This document shows positions 16,257 to 24,864 of a stretch of 64,000 nucleotides of DNA, one piece after another (within the stretch, counting starts at the first letter, position 1; every line of letters starts with the position of its first letter). The notes beneath the pieces are model-generated. The model saw only the letters and a program-made list of their open reading frames with translations, was not told the DNA's origin and ran no database searches. Position numbers and translations under genes: made by a program. Location: contig NZ_CALGPC010000004.1 of assembly GCF_937960835.1 (NCBI RefSeq), forward strand, positions 38,191 to 102,190. Direction: 5' to 3'. The stretch is from an uncultured Ferrovibrio sp. (GTDB lineage Bacteria > Pseudomonadota > Alphaproteobacteria > Ferrovibrionales > Ferrovibrionaceae).

Positions 16257-17171
16257 TCAGTTCCGCTTGCTGCGCTTCAACATCTGACGCAGCAGCGCAG
16301 CACCGCGCGTGCCCTTGATGGCCCGCCGCCACAGATCATCAGCGAACTGCGTGTAGAATTGCACTGCCTCTGGAGACTCCGTCACGGTTGCAATGCCATT
16401 GCGGATGTTGGGCAGTTCGCCAAGGCGAAACGGACTGACGGCAAGCCTGGCGCCTGAGGGCGACTGGAAGATCTGAAAGGTAACCCCCGGCAGCGTTTCC
16501 TCCACCAGGCCGATCTGCACCCCCATCGGCTCATCGTCCATCAGTTCCGCCAGATGCTTCAGTTCCTGCCGCGCCAGTTCAACCCGTTCAGCCTTGACCT
16601 TGGCCGGCAAATCCAGCCGGCCGACCATGCCCAGGCTGACAAAACGCTGCAGCTCGGAAAGACTGACAATGCTGACGATGCTTGGCCGGCGGACGCTGGC
16701 GTTTTCCTTGCGGCCGGCAAGGACGGCAAGACAGTTTTCGACTTCCTTTAAGGCCATAGACCGATTGATGCCCTGCTTCGGAATCGCCTCAATCAGCATC
16801 TGCCGAAGATGATCGGTATAGGATGGCGACGTCAGCAGATAGGAAAACGGCTCAAAATGGGCGATCACCTTCTCGCTCTCCATTTCGAGCTGCCGCATCC
16901 TCTCGAAATAGCCCGTCGCCCGCGCGTAATATTCGACGCCAACCCCCAGCAACGACGCGACCGAAGTGCCCAGGACATGAGCCAGGCGCTCCAGCGTTTC
17001 AATCTTCACCACATGGCCGGCCTCGATGCGATACATCGCCGCCCGGGACACCCCAAGGCGCTCTGCCACCTCCTCCGGCGACAATCCGGCCCCCAGGCGA
17101 TAAGCCTTCAGCCGCTGTCCAATTTCGTAAAATCCCCCGGCAGCTCCACGAACCTTTTCTATTTTGCTCAA
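16257..17171 (-). CDS. Xre-type helix-turn-helix regulator
   Basis: A 304-residue regulator. The Xre DNA-binding domain occupies about residues 18-75 (IGQRLKAYRLGAGLSPEEVAERLGVSRAAMYRIEAG). A long C-terminal part of about 220 residues is unlike a cupin and probably senses a ligand. The start is TTG at 17171, read with GGAG upstream, and it overlaps the stop of the iron-sulfur subunit gene by 4 bases. No ATG fits. Being embedded in the operon, it likely controls this pathway. Confidence 0.8.
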   Translation of the reverse strand: MSKIEKVRGAAGGFYEIGQRLKAYRLGAGLSPEEVAERLGVSRAAMYRIEAGHVVKIETLERLAHVLGTSVASLLGVGVEYYARATGYFERMRQLEMESEKVIAHFEPFSYLLTSPSYTDHLRQMLIEAIPKQGINRSMALKEVENCLAVLAGRKENASVRRPSIVSIVSLSELQRFVSLGMVGRLDLPAKVKAERVELARQELKHLAELMDDEPMGVQIGLVEETLPGVTFQIFQSPSGARLAVSPFRLGELPNIRNGIATVTESPEAVQFYTQFADDLWRRAIKGTRGAALLRQMLKRSKRN

Positions 17172-17671
17172 GCCACTTCTCCGTCGGCTTGCATGTTTGC
17201 CAGTCGGGTATCTAGCACCGTCCCAATAGCATCGACAATCGCCTCATAGCCCGTGCAGCGGCAGTAATTTCCGGAAATCTGCTCGCGGATCTCCGCCCGT
17301 GACATTGGCCGCGGATTTCGCAAAAGCTCTACCGCGGTTGCCAGCATGCCGGGCGTGCAAAAGCCGCATTGCAGGGCATTGCGGGCCACGAATGCCTCCA
17401 GAAGGTCATTGACGGCTTCATCCTGGGCCAATCCTTCGACCGTCTGCACTGACAGACCATCGATTTGGGCGGCAAGCATCAGGCAGCCGCGCACGGCGCG
17501 GCGATCCACCAACAGCGTGCAGGCACCGCATACGCCATGCTCGCATCCGACATGCGATCCAGTCAGCCCCATATCCTGCCGCAGGAAATCCACGAGGTTC
17601 TTTCGCACCGGCACCGAGCGGCGAACTGTCTCCCCATTGAGGGTAAAAGTGATTTCGGTCATCTCAGTCAT
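17168..17671 (-). CDS. Molybdenum hydroxylase small subunit, [2Fe-2S] protein (CoxS-like)
   Basis: A 167-residue two-cluster ferredoxin subunit. The N-terminal plant-type cluster uses GCEHGVCGACTLLV, and the C-terminal cluster uses CGFCTPGM and NYCRCTGYE. It passes electrons from the molybdenum site to FAD. Length is typical. It is followed by the Xre gene with a 4-base overlap and preceded by the FAD subunit gene 9 bases away. Confidence 0.95.
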   Translation of the reverse strand: MTEMTEITFTLNGETVRRSVPVRKNLVDFLRQDMGLTGSHVGCEHGVCGACTLLVDRRAVRGCLMLAAQIDGLSVQTVEGLAQDEAVNDLLEAFVARNALQCGFCTPGMLATAVELLRNPRPMSRAEIREQISGNYCRCTGYEAIVDAIGTVLDTRLANMQADGEVA

Positions 17672-17680
17672 GATAGCGCC

Positions 17681-18541
17681 TCATAGCGGCGAGGGAGCGA
17701 GCTGCTCAAGCGCACGTTGCAGTGCCGTCCGCGCCCAGATCAGCCGCGTCCTTGCATCTCCCTGGATGTCGCCGGCGGCACAAATGTCGGCTTCGAAGGC
17801 GGACAGCACGTCGTTCATGCGCTCCGCCGTTTGGACGTTTGCGCAAATCTCTGCCGTACGAGTGGCCAGGATGGGGCGATCAAGCAGGCCGAATGCAGCA
17901 ATACGGTATTCAGGCAGGCCGCCTGCAGGTGCCGGCCTGCGCACCACCGCAGCTCCGGCCAAGGCAAAGTCACCGTGGCGCCTGGCTATTTCGTAGAAGC
18001 CGCACTGCACCGGGCCGACAATGGGATAATGGATTGCAATCAACATCTCCTCGGCCTGTCGAGCGGTTTCATACAAGCCGAGGAAAAAATCCTGCGCCAG
18101 AACCCGGCGCCGGCCCGCTTGTGAGGCCAATTCGATTTCGGCGCCAAGCGCCAATGCGCATGCCGGCATCTCCGCAGCAGGATCCGCCAAAGCCAGGCTT
18201 CCGCCGATCGTGCCGCGATTGCGGATGGCCGAATGAGCGACATATGGCAAGGCCATTGCAAGCAGCGGCAGGTGCTGCGCTATACGTCCATCTGCCATAA
18301 TATCGGCATATCGCGTCAGCGCGCCTACCGTGCACCAGCCGTCGACAAAGGCGATGCCTGCAAGAGCCTGCAGGCGATTGATGTCGATGACGACATCCGG
18401 ACTGGCCACCCGCATGTTCAGCATCGGCATGAGCGACTGTCCGCCAGCCAGAATCTGAGCTGCGTCGCCATGGGCCGCCAGCATGGCCACAGCTTCCTCG
18501 ACACTGTCGGGACGCAGATACTGAAAACGCGGCGCCTTCAT
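17681..18541 (-). CDS. Molybdenum hydroxylase FAD-binding subunit (CoxM-like)
   Basis: A roughly 286-residue FAD subunit. It begins with FQYLRPDSVEEAVAML and has the FAD-binding motifs ILAGGQSLMPMLNMR and AIRNRGTIGGSLALADPAAE. It completes a CoxLMS-type enzyme with the genes on either side of the Xre gene. ATG 18541 is used; the frame stays open upstream only to a TTG at 18562. Confidence 0.93.
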   Translation of the reverse strand: MKAPRFQYLRPDSVEEAVAMLAAHGDAAQILAGGQSLMPMLNMRVASPDVVIDINRLQALAGIAFVDGWCTVGALTRYADIMADGRIAQHLPLLAMALPYVAHSAIRNRGTIGGSLALADPAAEMPACALALGAEIELASQAGRRRVLAQDFFLGLYETARQAEEMLIAIHYPIVGPVQCGFYEIARRHGDFALAGAAVVRRPAPAGGLPEYRIAAFGLLDRPILATRTAEICANVQTAERMNDVLSAFEADICAAGDIQGDARTRLIWARTALQRALEQLAPSPL

Positions 18542-18623
18542 GAGAAAGCATCCGTTACACAAGCAAAAGTCGGCATCACAACCTCACCCCGTCGACCCCT
18601 TCCCGTCCATCACCCCATCGCCT

Positions 18624-19325
18624 TCAGTTCCTGGACACCGGCATGCCGCCGGCAGGCGGCGCGCCAATACCCCCATGACTGGCCGACCAGCCCACGGGAT
18701 CGTCCAGGAACGTCGTGATAGCATCGAGCGTGGCTTTATCGAAATATTCATCGCTGCGCGCGACCTGCAGGACATCCTTGCAGTTGGCCAGAGAAATCAA
18801 CGCAAGCTCCTGCTGCTGCAGCAACTCCTTGGTGCCCGGAAAAATGTCATAGCCGAATATGACGAAGACATGGCTGACGACGGCGCTGGCCTGGCGCAGC
18901 GCTGCGCAGAAGTTGACCTTGCTGCGCGCATCTGTCGTCAGGTCCTCGACCAGCAGGACACGCGCTCCGGGCGCAAAGTCTCCCTCCATCTGGGCATTTG
19001 GACCAAGGCCGATTGGCCGTTTCCGGATATAGACCATCGGCAAATCAAGCCGATCAGCAAGCCAGGCTGCAAAGGGAATACCAGCGCTTTCGCCGCCTGC
19101 CACGACGTCCAATCCGCCCGGCGGCATTTCATCGCGCAGCCTTTGCAGAGCAAAATCCATAACCTGCCGACGCAGGTCCGGATAAGAAATCAGCTTGCGG
19201 CATTCGATGTAGATCGGGCTGGCCCAGCCTGAGGTAAAGAAAAACGGCTGCACTGGATTGTATTTGACGGCCCCGATACGCAGAAGTATGCGAGCGGTCT
19301 GTGCGGCAATCGTGGCTTTATCCAT
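18624..19325 (-). CDS. Orotate phosphoribosyltransferase homologue
   Basis: A 233-residue type I phosphoribosyltransferase. It has the OPRT N-terminal motif PFFFTSGWASPIYIECRKL, GGESAGIPFAA, and the PRPP-binding loop VLLVEDLTTDARSK. In pyrimidine synthesis OPRT joins orotate and PRPP. Here it lies within a catabolic operon with dihydroorotate-dehydrogenase-like and N-carbamoyl-hydrolase-like genes, so a dedicated salvage or degradation role is likely. A C-terminal extension of about 20 residues is not part of the usual fold. Confidence 0.85.
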   Translation of the reverse strand: MDKATIAAQTARILLRIGAVKYNPVQPFFFTSGWASPIYIECRKLISYPDLRRQVMDFALQRLRDEMPPGGLDVVAGGESAGIPFAAWLADRLDLPMVYIRKRPIGLGPNAQMEGDFAPGARVLLVEDLTTDARSKVNFCAALRQASAVVSHVFVIFGYDIFPGTKELLQQQELALISLANCKDVLQVARSDEYFDKATLDAITTFLDDPVGWSASHGGIGAPPAGGMPVSRN

Positions 19326-19340
19326 GGATGTGCGATTCCG

Positions 19341-20606
19341 TTAAAGGGGCGTGCGCAGCATATCGTACAGCAGCCCGGCGCCGGCAATAAAATCCTCCAA
19401 CTCCATCGATTCGTGCGGATTGTGCGAGCCATTGGCATTGCGCACAAAGATCATCGCCGATGGTATGCCGGCATTTGCAAACACTGCCGCGTCGTGGCCG
19501 GCGCCGCTTGGCACGGTTTCCGTCGGCAGGTTGTGCTGTGCCGAGATGCTCAGCAGCCGCCGCACCAGCCCCTCATCCATGCGGGCCGGCGCGGAATAGA
19601 TCCTGCGGTCGAATTCGAAGCTGACGCCGCGGTTGCGGCCGATCGTGGCCGCCTCGGTCTGCATCAAATGATAGAAAGCCTCCAGCGTATCGTGGCTTTG
19701 GCTTCGGACCTCGAAGCTGAAGTCCACTTTACCCGGAATCCGCGATATCGCATGCTCTTCAGGAGCGGTTGCGATGATGCCGGTGGTCACGACCAGATCA
19801 AGCCCCCGCTCGAGCAGGACCCGCCAATGCTCATCCAGCCTGGCGATCAGCTCCGCAACAGCGAAGACCGCGTCGCGCCGCAGCCAGCGCGGCACCGCAC
19901 CCGAATGACCCGCTTCGCCCAGGCAGGTGATCGTGCCGTGGCGGATATTGCCCCGGATTCCGGTGACCACGGCAGTCGGCAGATTGCGCGCTACCAGGAC
20001 TGGCCCCTGCTCTATATGCAGTTCCAAATAGGCGGCAACGTTCTTGACATCGATCAGAGGCTCGCCGGCACGAATACGGCCCAGATCAGCCCCCACAGCC
20101 GCCAACCCATCGGCAAGGCGCGTGCCATCGTCGCGGCGCCTGCTGTCGAGATCCTGCTCGTCGAGCTTTCCGAGCAGGGCGCTGGAGCCGATATAGGCCT
20201 TGCCATACCAGGCACTTTCCTCGCCCCGCAACGCGATGACACGGGCAGGCTGCGGAGGCGTAATACCCTCTGAGCGCAACTGCATCAGGCAGAGCAGTCC
20301 GGCGATGATGCCTGCTGCGCCGTCATAATTGCCGCCCCGCGGCACCGAGTCGAGGTGCGAGCCGACCCAAATCGCAGGCCCGCTTCGGTAATCGGGCAGA
20401 TCGATCATCAGATTGCCCGCGGCATCGCGGCTTGTCACCAGTCCGCTTTCTGTCGCCACGCCGGCCAGATATTCAAGCGCCGCAGTCTCGCCCTTGCCGT
20501 AGGCATCGCGGGTGATGCCCACGCCGTCATAACCGAGCCCGGCCAGCCGATCGAACAGCTCTTGCGCCCGCGGCAAGAGGGCCGCCAAAGGGGAAGCGGC
20601 TATCAT
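19341..20606 (-). CDS. Zn-dependent M20-family hydrolase, N-carbamoyl-L-amino-acid hydrolase / allantoate amidohydrolase-like
   Basis: About 421 residues. Dinuclear metal motifs are IWVGSHLDSVPRGGNYDGAAG, RGEESAWYGKAYIGS, LELHIEQGP and GAGHDAAVFA with a final HNPHESM. Family members hydrolyse N-carbamoyl amino acids, ureidopropionate or allantoate. ATG 20606 overlaps the pyrD-like stop by 4 bases, so the longer upstream frame is not used. Next to a pyrimidine-type dehydrogenase it may open a carbamoyl product of a reduced ring. Confidence 0.88.
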   Translation of the reverse strand: MIAASPLAALLPRAQELFDRLAGLGYDGVGITRDAYGKGETAALEYLAGVATESGLVTSRDAAGNLMIDLPDYRSGPAIWVGSHLDSVPRGGNYDGAAGIIAGLLCLMQLRSEGITPPQPARVIALRGEESAWYGKAYIGSSALLGKLDEQDLDSRRRDDGTRLADGLAAVGADLGRIRAGEPLIDVKNVAAYLELHIEQGPVLVARNLPTAVVTGIRGNIRHGTITCLGEAGHSGAVPRWLRRDAVFAVAELIARLDEHWRVLLERGLDLVVTTGIIATAPEEHAISRIPGKVDFSFEVRSQSHDTLEAFYHLMQTEAATIGRNRGVSFEFDRRIYSAPARMDEGLVRRLLSISAQHNLPTETVPSGAGHDAAVFANAGIPSAMIFVRNANGSHNPHESMELEDFIAGAGLLYDMLRTPL

Positions 20607-21580
20607 GACGCAGCTGCCGGCAATGAAGCGTCGTCGAGCACCAAGGCACCGACGAGATCCTCTATCCTGGCAATACCCCGCCTGCAGCAAAACGTCGCCA
20701 GTCCATCGATTATCTCCGGCGTAGCATTGGGATGCAAAAAGGTTGCAGTCCCGACCTGGACCGCGGTCGCGCCGGCAAGAAGATACTCCACGGCATCCTC
20801 GGCCGTGCCGATCCCCCCGCAGCCGATCACCGGAATCGAGACGGCACGGGCAGCCTGATAGGTCATGCGCAGGATGATCGGCTTGACCGCAGGACCAGAC
20901 AGCCCGCCCATGATGCTCCCCAGACGGGGACGGAACGTATCGGCATCGACAGCCATCCCGAGTATCGTATTGGCGACGACCAAGGCATCGGCACCGGCGG
21001 CCTCCGCGGCAGATGCAACCGCTGCAATGTCGGCCGTATTCGGCGTCAGCTTTACCCAAAGGGGGAGTTCTGTCGCCGCCCGCAGCCGGCGCACCACCGT
21101 CTCGGTACTGTCCGGCAGCATGGCAAAGGCGCGACCATCGGCTTCGATATTCGGACACGAGATATTGGCCTCGATCGCCGCAATGCCCGGCACGGTGAGC
21201 TCGCGCGCCAATTCCGCGAACTGCTCGGCCGTCGGCGCCGAGATGCTGACAATGAGAGGGGGGCGGTATCGCCGGTAGAAAGGGAGCGTATCCGAAAGGA
21301 AAGTCGCAAGCCCTTTGCTGGGAATGCCGATCGAATTCAGCATTCCCGACGCCGTTTCCGCCACCCGGGGCGTGGGGTTGCCGCTGCGATAATCCCGGGT
21401 GATCGTCTTGGTAACGAAGGCGCCCAGCCGGTTGAAGTCGAAGACCTGCTCCAAGCCCTCGGCAAAAGTCCCGGAAGCCGGCATGACCGGATTGGCCAGC
21501 GTGAGCCTGCCGATGCGAACACTGAGGTCCACCTGCGGCTCGCGCGAGTCTGTTTTCACATCAGCAAGCCTCGACGTCAT
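20603..21580 (-). CDS. Dihydroorotate dehydrogenase-like, class 1B (PyrD)
   Basis: A 325-residue FMN enzyme. It has MPASGTFAEG near the start, the active-site loop EANISCPNI with the catalytic cysteine, WVKLTPN, VVANTI, and the FMN phosphate-binding GGLSGPAVKP and VIGCGGIG. Unlike PreA it has no extra 4Fe-4S domain. It pairs with a PyrK-like subunit and overlaps genes on both sides by 4 bases. A housekeeping pyrD would not need a CoxLMS context, so the substrate may be another dihydropyrimidine. Confidence 0.88.
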   Translation of the reverse strand: MTSRLADVKTDSREPQVDLSVRIGRLTLANPVMPASGTFAEGLEQVFDFNRLGAFVTKTITRDYRSGNPTPRVAETASGMLNSIGIPSKGLATFLSDTLPFYRRYRPPLIVSISAPTAEQFAELARELTVPGIAAIEANISCPNIEADGRAFAMLPDSTETVVRRLRAATELPLWVKLTPNTADIAAVASAAEAAGADALVVANTILGMAVDADTFRPRLGSIMGGLSGPAVKPIILRMTYQAARAVSIPVIGCGGIGTAEDAVEYLLAGATAVQVGTATFLHPNATPEIIDGLATFCCRRGIARIEDLVGALVLDDASLPAAAS

Positions 21581-22410
21581 GCCAAAGCCTCCTGAAGATT
21601 GAATACCGGCCCCTCCCAGCAGACCCGCCGCTGCGCTATCTTGCCGTCCTCGCGGAACGGCCGGACGCAACAAAAGCACATGCCAAGACCGCATGCCATC
21701 TGCTGTTCCAAAGCGACCTGCCCTGGAATCGCATGGGTCTCGCTGAACCGCTGCAGCAATCTGAGCAGCCGTTGCGAGCCACACACGAAGAAGGCGTCGG
21801 CAAGCCGGGATGCAATCAAGCGATCCAGCAGTTTTTCCACTTCCTCAGGCGCACTCGAGCCATCGCTGTCATAGACAGGCAGGACACGGGCACCGGTATT
21901 CTGAAAACGCTCGGCAGACATCAACAAGTCCGGTCGGCGAGCGCTTAGGATGGCGGTCACCTTAATCCTTTGCGCCGCCGCCGCCTCAGCCAAGGGCGCA
22001 AGCGTTGCCAGGCCCACGCCGCGCCCCACAACGACTATGTTTTTCCACGACGGATCGAGCCTGAAGCCGCGCCCCAAGGGGCCAAGCACATTGAGCTCTT
22101 CGCCTGGCTGCAGCGCGGCCAGGGCACGCGTGCCCCGCCCGTTGACCTTGTAGAGAAATTCAAGGCGCCCGGAGCTGGGGTCCGCCAGATAGGCGCTCAT
22201 GGGCCGACGGAAAAAAGGAGCCAGCATCCCCATCTCGCCCGTGCAGAGCAGGTGAAAGAACTGTCCCGGCCGAGCCAGCGTCATCGGGCGCTCCGCCTGC
22301 AGCACCAGATGTCGATATTCGCCGGTGACCGCCGCATGGGCGAGAACCGTCAACGACCGCTCGCATATCGCCCGCTCGCCCCCTCCACCACATCCTCCCA
22401 AACCGTCCAT
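21577..22410 (-). CDS. Dihydroorotate dehydrogenase electron-transfer subunit (PyrK-like)
   Basis: A roughly 277-residue FAD/[2Fe-2S] protein of the ferredoxin-reductase fold. FAD motif FFRRPMSAY and NAD-binding IVVVGRGVGLATLAPL are present. The iron-sulfur cluster uses MACGLGMCFCC and the distal RRVCWEGPVF. It should pass electrons from the PyrD-like subunit to NAD+. It is the first gene of the operon. ATG 22410 is preferred over GTG 22434. The N-terminus is unusually glycine-rich. Confidence 0.88.
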   Translation of the reverse strand: MDGLGGCGGGGERAICERSLTVLAHAAVTGEYRHLVLQAERPMTLARPGQFFHLLCTGEMGMLAPFFRRPMSAYLADPSSGRLEFLYKVNGRGTRALAALQPGEELNVLGPLGRGFRLDPSWKNIVVVGRGVGLATLAPLAEAAAAQRIKVTAILSARRPDLLMSAERFQNTGARVLPVYDSDGSSAPEEVEKLLDRLIASRLADAFFVCGSQRLLRLLQRFSETHAIPGQVALEQQMACGLGMCFCCVRPFREDGKIAQRRVCWEGPVFNLQEALA

Positions 22411-23260
22411 ATGACGCCCCAGTATGCCCGGCACCCAAAAAAGATACGACGTCTCATTTTTTAGATTTCGACACAGACCCGGTCAAGGCTCAATTTTGCA
22501 ACCCAGCGCATCCGCGCTTTGCCAGGAGCGCCATTACTACAGGTAGATGGAACGCGCTGTAATCCGAACGAAGAGACGAGCTTTCCACAGCGCTTTTCGG
22601 CAACAAAGGATGCCGCGCTCAAAATTCAGTCCCGGATCGCCTCCATTTGAGGCAGGCGGCTTAAGCGCTGATCGGAAATTATGCGCTGATTGCGTCCCAA
22701 ATGCTCAGCCGAACGCGTCTCATACATCAGGCGAGACACATCGGCCGGCAGCGCATCGAGCGGATCGGTGGTGCTGTTGATGCCGCCAAGCCATCGATTG
22801 GCGATGAGAAACTTAGCAATGGCATTCTGCCTCCTCCGGCTCAGGCGGGGACGCTCCAGACGTATGGAGCACGATTGCTGCATTGCCATGATTGCTGCAT
22901 TGAGGTGACGGAGGCTTGCACGACGCGCATGCGCCTTATAGCCGGCGCAACCGTCATGCCCTACCACCAAAGAAGGGAGCTGGATGCTCCAACGCCGAAC
23001 TGCAGAATAGATGCTCACCCAGACAAATGTTCAGCGCCGCGCCGGCCGGCCGGCATCCTTGTGATCGGGAATGACGACTGGCCGGCGCGGCCAGGCATGC
23101 CCGCGCAGCTCCCGCAGCCTCGGCTCGGAGAAGACCGCAAGCTCTTTGCCGCATGGCATTTGGAGGATGTCGATTTGGCTTTCATTCCGCTATTATGGCA
23201 TTCATATGAACGTTGCACGACGTCAAGGCAAATGGCTGCGAGGCAAATTTGAAGGAACCC
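22411..23260. other. Long divergent intergenic region
   Basis: About 850 bases separate the divergently oriented pyrK-like gene and the IclR gene. Stretches just upstream of 22410 (22440-22475) and of 23261 (23185-23215) are AT-richer and likely hold the two promoters. A weak ORF at 22626-22889 is listed separately. No repeat or RNA gene was recognised. Confidence 0.45.
22626..22889 (-). CDS. Possible small hypothetical protein
   Basis: An 87-codon frame with a normal amino-acid mix (NAIAKFLIANRWLGGIN, then ADVSRLMYETRSAEHLG). No RBS is obvious before the ATG used, and no domain is recognised. It lies between the pyrK-like gene and the IclR gene. It may be a remnant of a longer gene. Confidence 0.25.
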   Translation of the reverse strand: MAMQQSCSIRLERPRLSRRRQNAIAKFLIANRWLGGINSTTDPLDALPADVSRLMYETRSAEHLGRNQRIISDQRLSRLPQMEAIRD

Positions 23261-24028
23261 GTGCGCAAGCAGAAAAAGAGCAGTGAAGGGAGCGGCGCCA
23301 ATGTCCGCGCAGCCTCGCGGACCATCGATCTCTTCGAGGCCTTCGCAACAATCCGCCGCCCGATGACGGTGTCGGAGCTTGCGCGGGTACTGAAGATTCC
23401 CGTGTCGAGCTGCTTCACCATCATCCGCACTCTGGAGACGCGCGGCTATCTCTACAGCACCCCGCCCGGCACCAGCTTCTACCCCACGAGCCGGCTTTAC
23501 CTGGCTTCCCAGGACATAACCAAATCCGACCCGGTCCTTTCCTCCGTCGGCGATACCGTGCGGCATTTGCGCGACGAATCGGGCGAGACCGCAATGTTCG
23601 GCAAGCTCTCCCGCAACAAGGTGATCCTGCTGGCCGTCGAGGTTCCCCCGGGCCCCTCGCGCTACATGCCGCAGGTCGGCGATATGCGGCCGGTTTATGC
23701 GACCTCAATCGGCAAGGCGTTGCTGGGCTCGCTGCCGGATGCGGCACGCGACAAGATTCTCAGTCAGATCGAGCTGGAAAGGCTGACCCGAAAGACCATT
23801 ACCGATCTGGCGCAGTTGAAGCGCGACCTCGACCTGAGCCGGCGGCGCGGCTGGTATGTCAATGCCGAGGAAACCATTCCCGACATGACGTCCCTTGCGG
23901 TGCCGCTGACGCTGCGGGGCGAATATTACGCCCTTGCCGTTTCAGGACCGAGCGTGCGCATCAAGGCCAACCTGCAGGCCAATCTCGACCGCCTGGCTGC
24001 GGCAGCCAAGGTGATCAGCCGCTCCTAG
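23261..24028 (+). CDS. IclR-family transcriptional regulator
   Basis: A 255-residue regulator. The N-terminal winged helix reads RAASRTIDLFEAFATIRRPMTVSELARVLKIPVSSCFTI. The C-terminal effector domain has YATSIGKALLGSLPD and SLAVPLTLRGEYYALAVSGP. GTG 23261 follows GAAGGA by 4 bases and is better than the TTG at 23213. IclR proteins usually control adjacent catabolic operons. Candidates are the convergent acyl-CoA operon and the divergent heterocycle operon. Confidence 0.88.
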   Translation: MRKQKKSSEGSGANVRAASRTIDLFEAFATIRRPMTVSELARVLKIPVSSCFTIIRTLETRGYLYSTPPGTSFYPTSRLYLASQDITKSDPVLSSVGDTVRHLRDESGETAMFGKLSRNKVILLAVEVPPGPSRYMPQVGDMRPVYATSIGKALLGSLPDAARDKILSQIELERLTRKTITDLAQLKRDLDLSRRRGWYVNAEETIPDMTSLAVPLTLRGEYYALAVSGPSVRIKANLQANLDRLAAAAKVISRS

Positions 24029-24047
24029 TCTTGCAGCTGGCGCCCCG

Positions 24048-24851
24048 TTATGCCCTGCCGGCGGCACCGGCGATCCGGTCCAAGGCCGCCTGCAGCGCCT
24101 CCCGGTGTTCGCGGGTGTTGTGAGCCAGCGCCTGCATCGCCGCAGAAACCTCCAGCAGCTGGTTCATCTGCATATTGCGTCCCAGCCGCAGCAGCCGCTT
24201 GGTCATCCTGATCCCATCGGCGGGATTGACCACAATACGGCGCGCCAGGGCCAGCGCCTCGTCCATCAGCCGCTCCGGCGGCACCACCTTGCTGACCAGA
24301 CCGATCTGCAAGGCGCGCGCAGCATCGATCGCCTCGCCGGTGAACGCCATCTCGCAGGCATCCGCAAAGCCGACCAGCCTGGGCAGCAGCCAGGCACCGC
24401 CATCGCCGGATACCAGGCCGAGCTGGACGAAGGTTTGCGCAAAGCGAGCCTGCTCGGAGGCGATCCGGATATCGCACATCAGCGCAAGATCACATCCCGC
24501 CCCCATGGCAGGACCATTGACCGCCGCAATGGCCGGAATCTCCAGCGCCTCGAACAGCTCGGGCAGTTGCTGGATGCCCCGCCGATAGGCCATGCGCGTC
24601 ACCTCCGGCTGGTTCCGGTCGACCAAAGACGATCCGTTTTGCATCCCCTTCAGGTCGCCGCCAGCCGAAAAGGCGCGTCCATTGCCGGTCAGGATCAGGC
24701 ATTTCACGTCGCGATCGGCATTGAGGGCATAAATGGCCTCGACCACCTCATCGATCATTTCAACATCGGTGAAGGCATTGCGCTTCTCCGGCCGGTTCAG
24801 CCGCGCGATGGCGATTGAATCCTGCCTCTCGACGATGATTGCCGGCTCCAT
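24048..24851 (-). CDS. Enoyl-CoA hydratase/isomerase family protein
   Basis: A 267-residue crotonase. The oxyanion-hole segments are AFSAGGDLKGM and GPAMGAGCDLALMCD, and the C-terminal half has QLGLVSGDGGAWLLPRLVG. It hydrates or isomerises an enoyl-CoA in the cytoplasm. It is the last gene of a minus-strand operon with two acyl-CoA dehydrogenases and two CoA-transferases, and it converges on the IclR gene. Confidence 0.9.
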   Translation of the reverse strand: MEPAIIVERQDSIAIARLNRPEKRNAFTDVEMIDEVVEAIYALNADRDVKCLILTGNGRAFSAGGDLKGMQNGSSLVDRNQPEVTRMAYRRGIQQLPELFEALEIPAIAAVNGPAMGAGCDLALMCDIRIASEQARFAQTFVQLGLVSGDGGAWLLPRLVGFADACEMAFTGEAIDAARALQIGLVSKVVPPERLMDEALALARRIVVNPADGIRMTKRLLRLGRNMQMNQLLEVSAAMQALAHNTREHREALQAALDRIAGAAGRA

Positions 24852-24864
24852 TCCGATCCTCCCG

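Noticed and set aside
20603..21784. Longer N-terminus for the PyrD-like and hydrolase genes
   Set aside because: The upstream extensions are shadows of the overlapping neighbour genes; 4-base overlaps with ATG fix the starts at 21580 and 20606.
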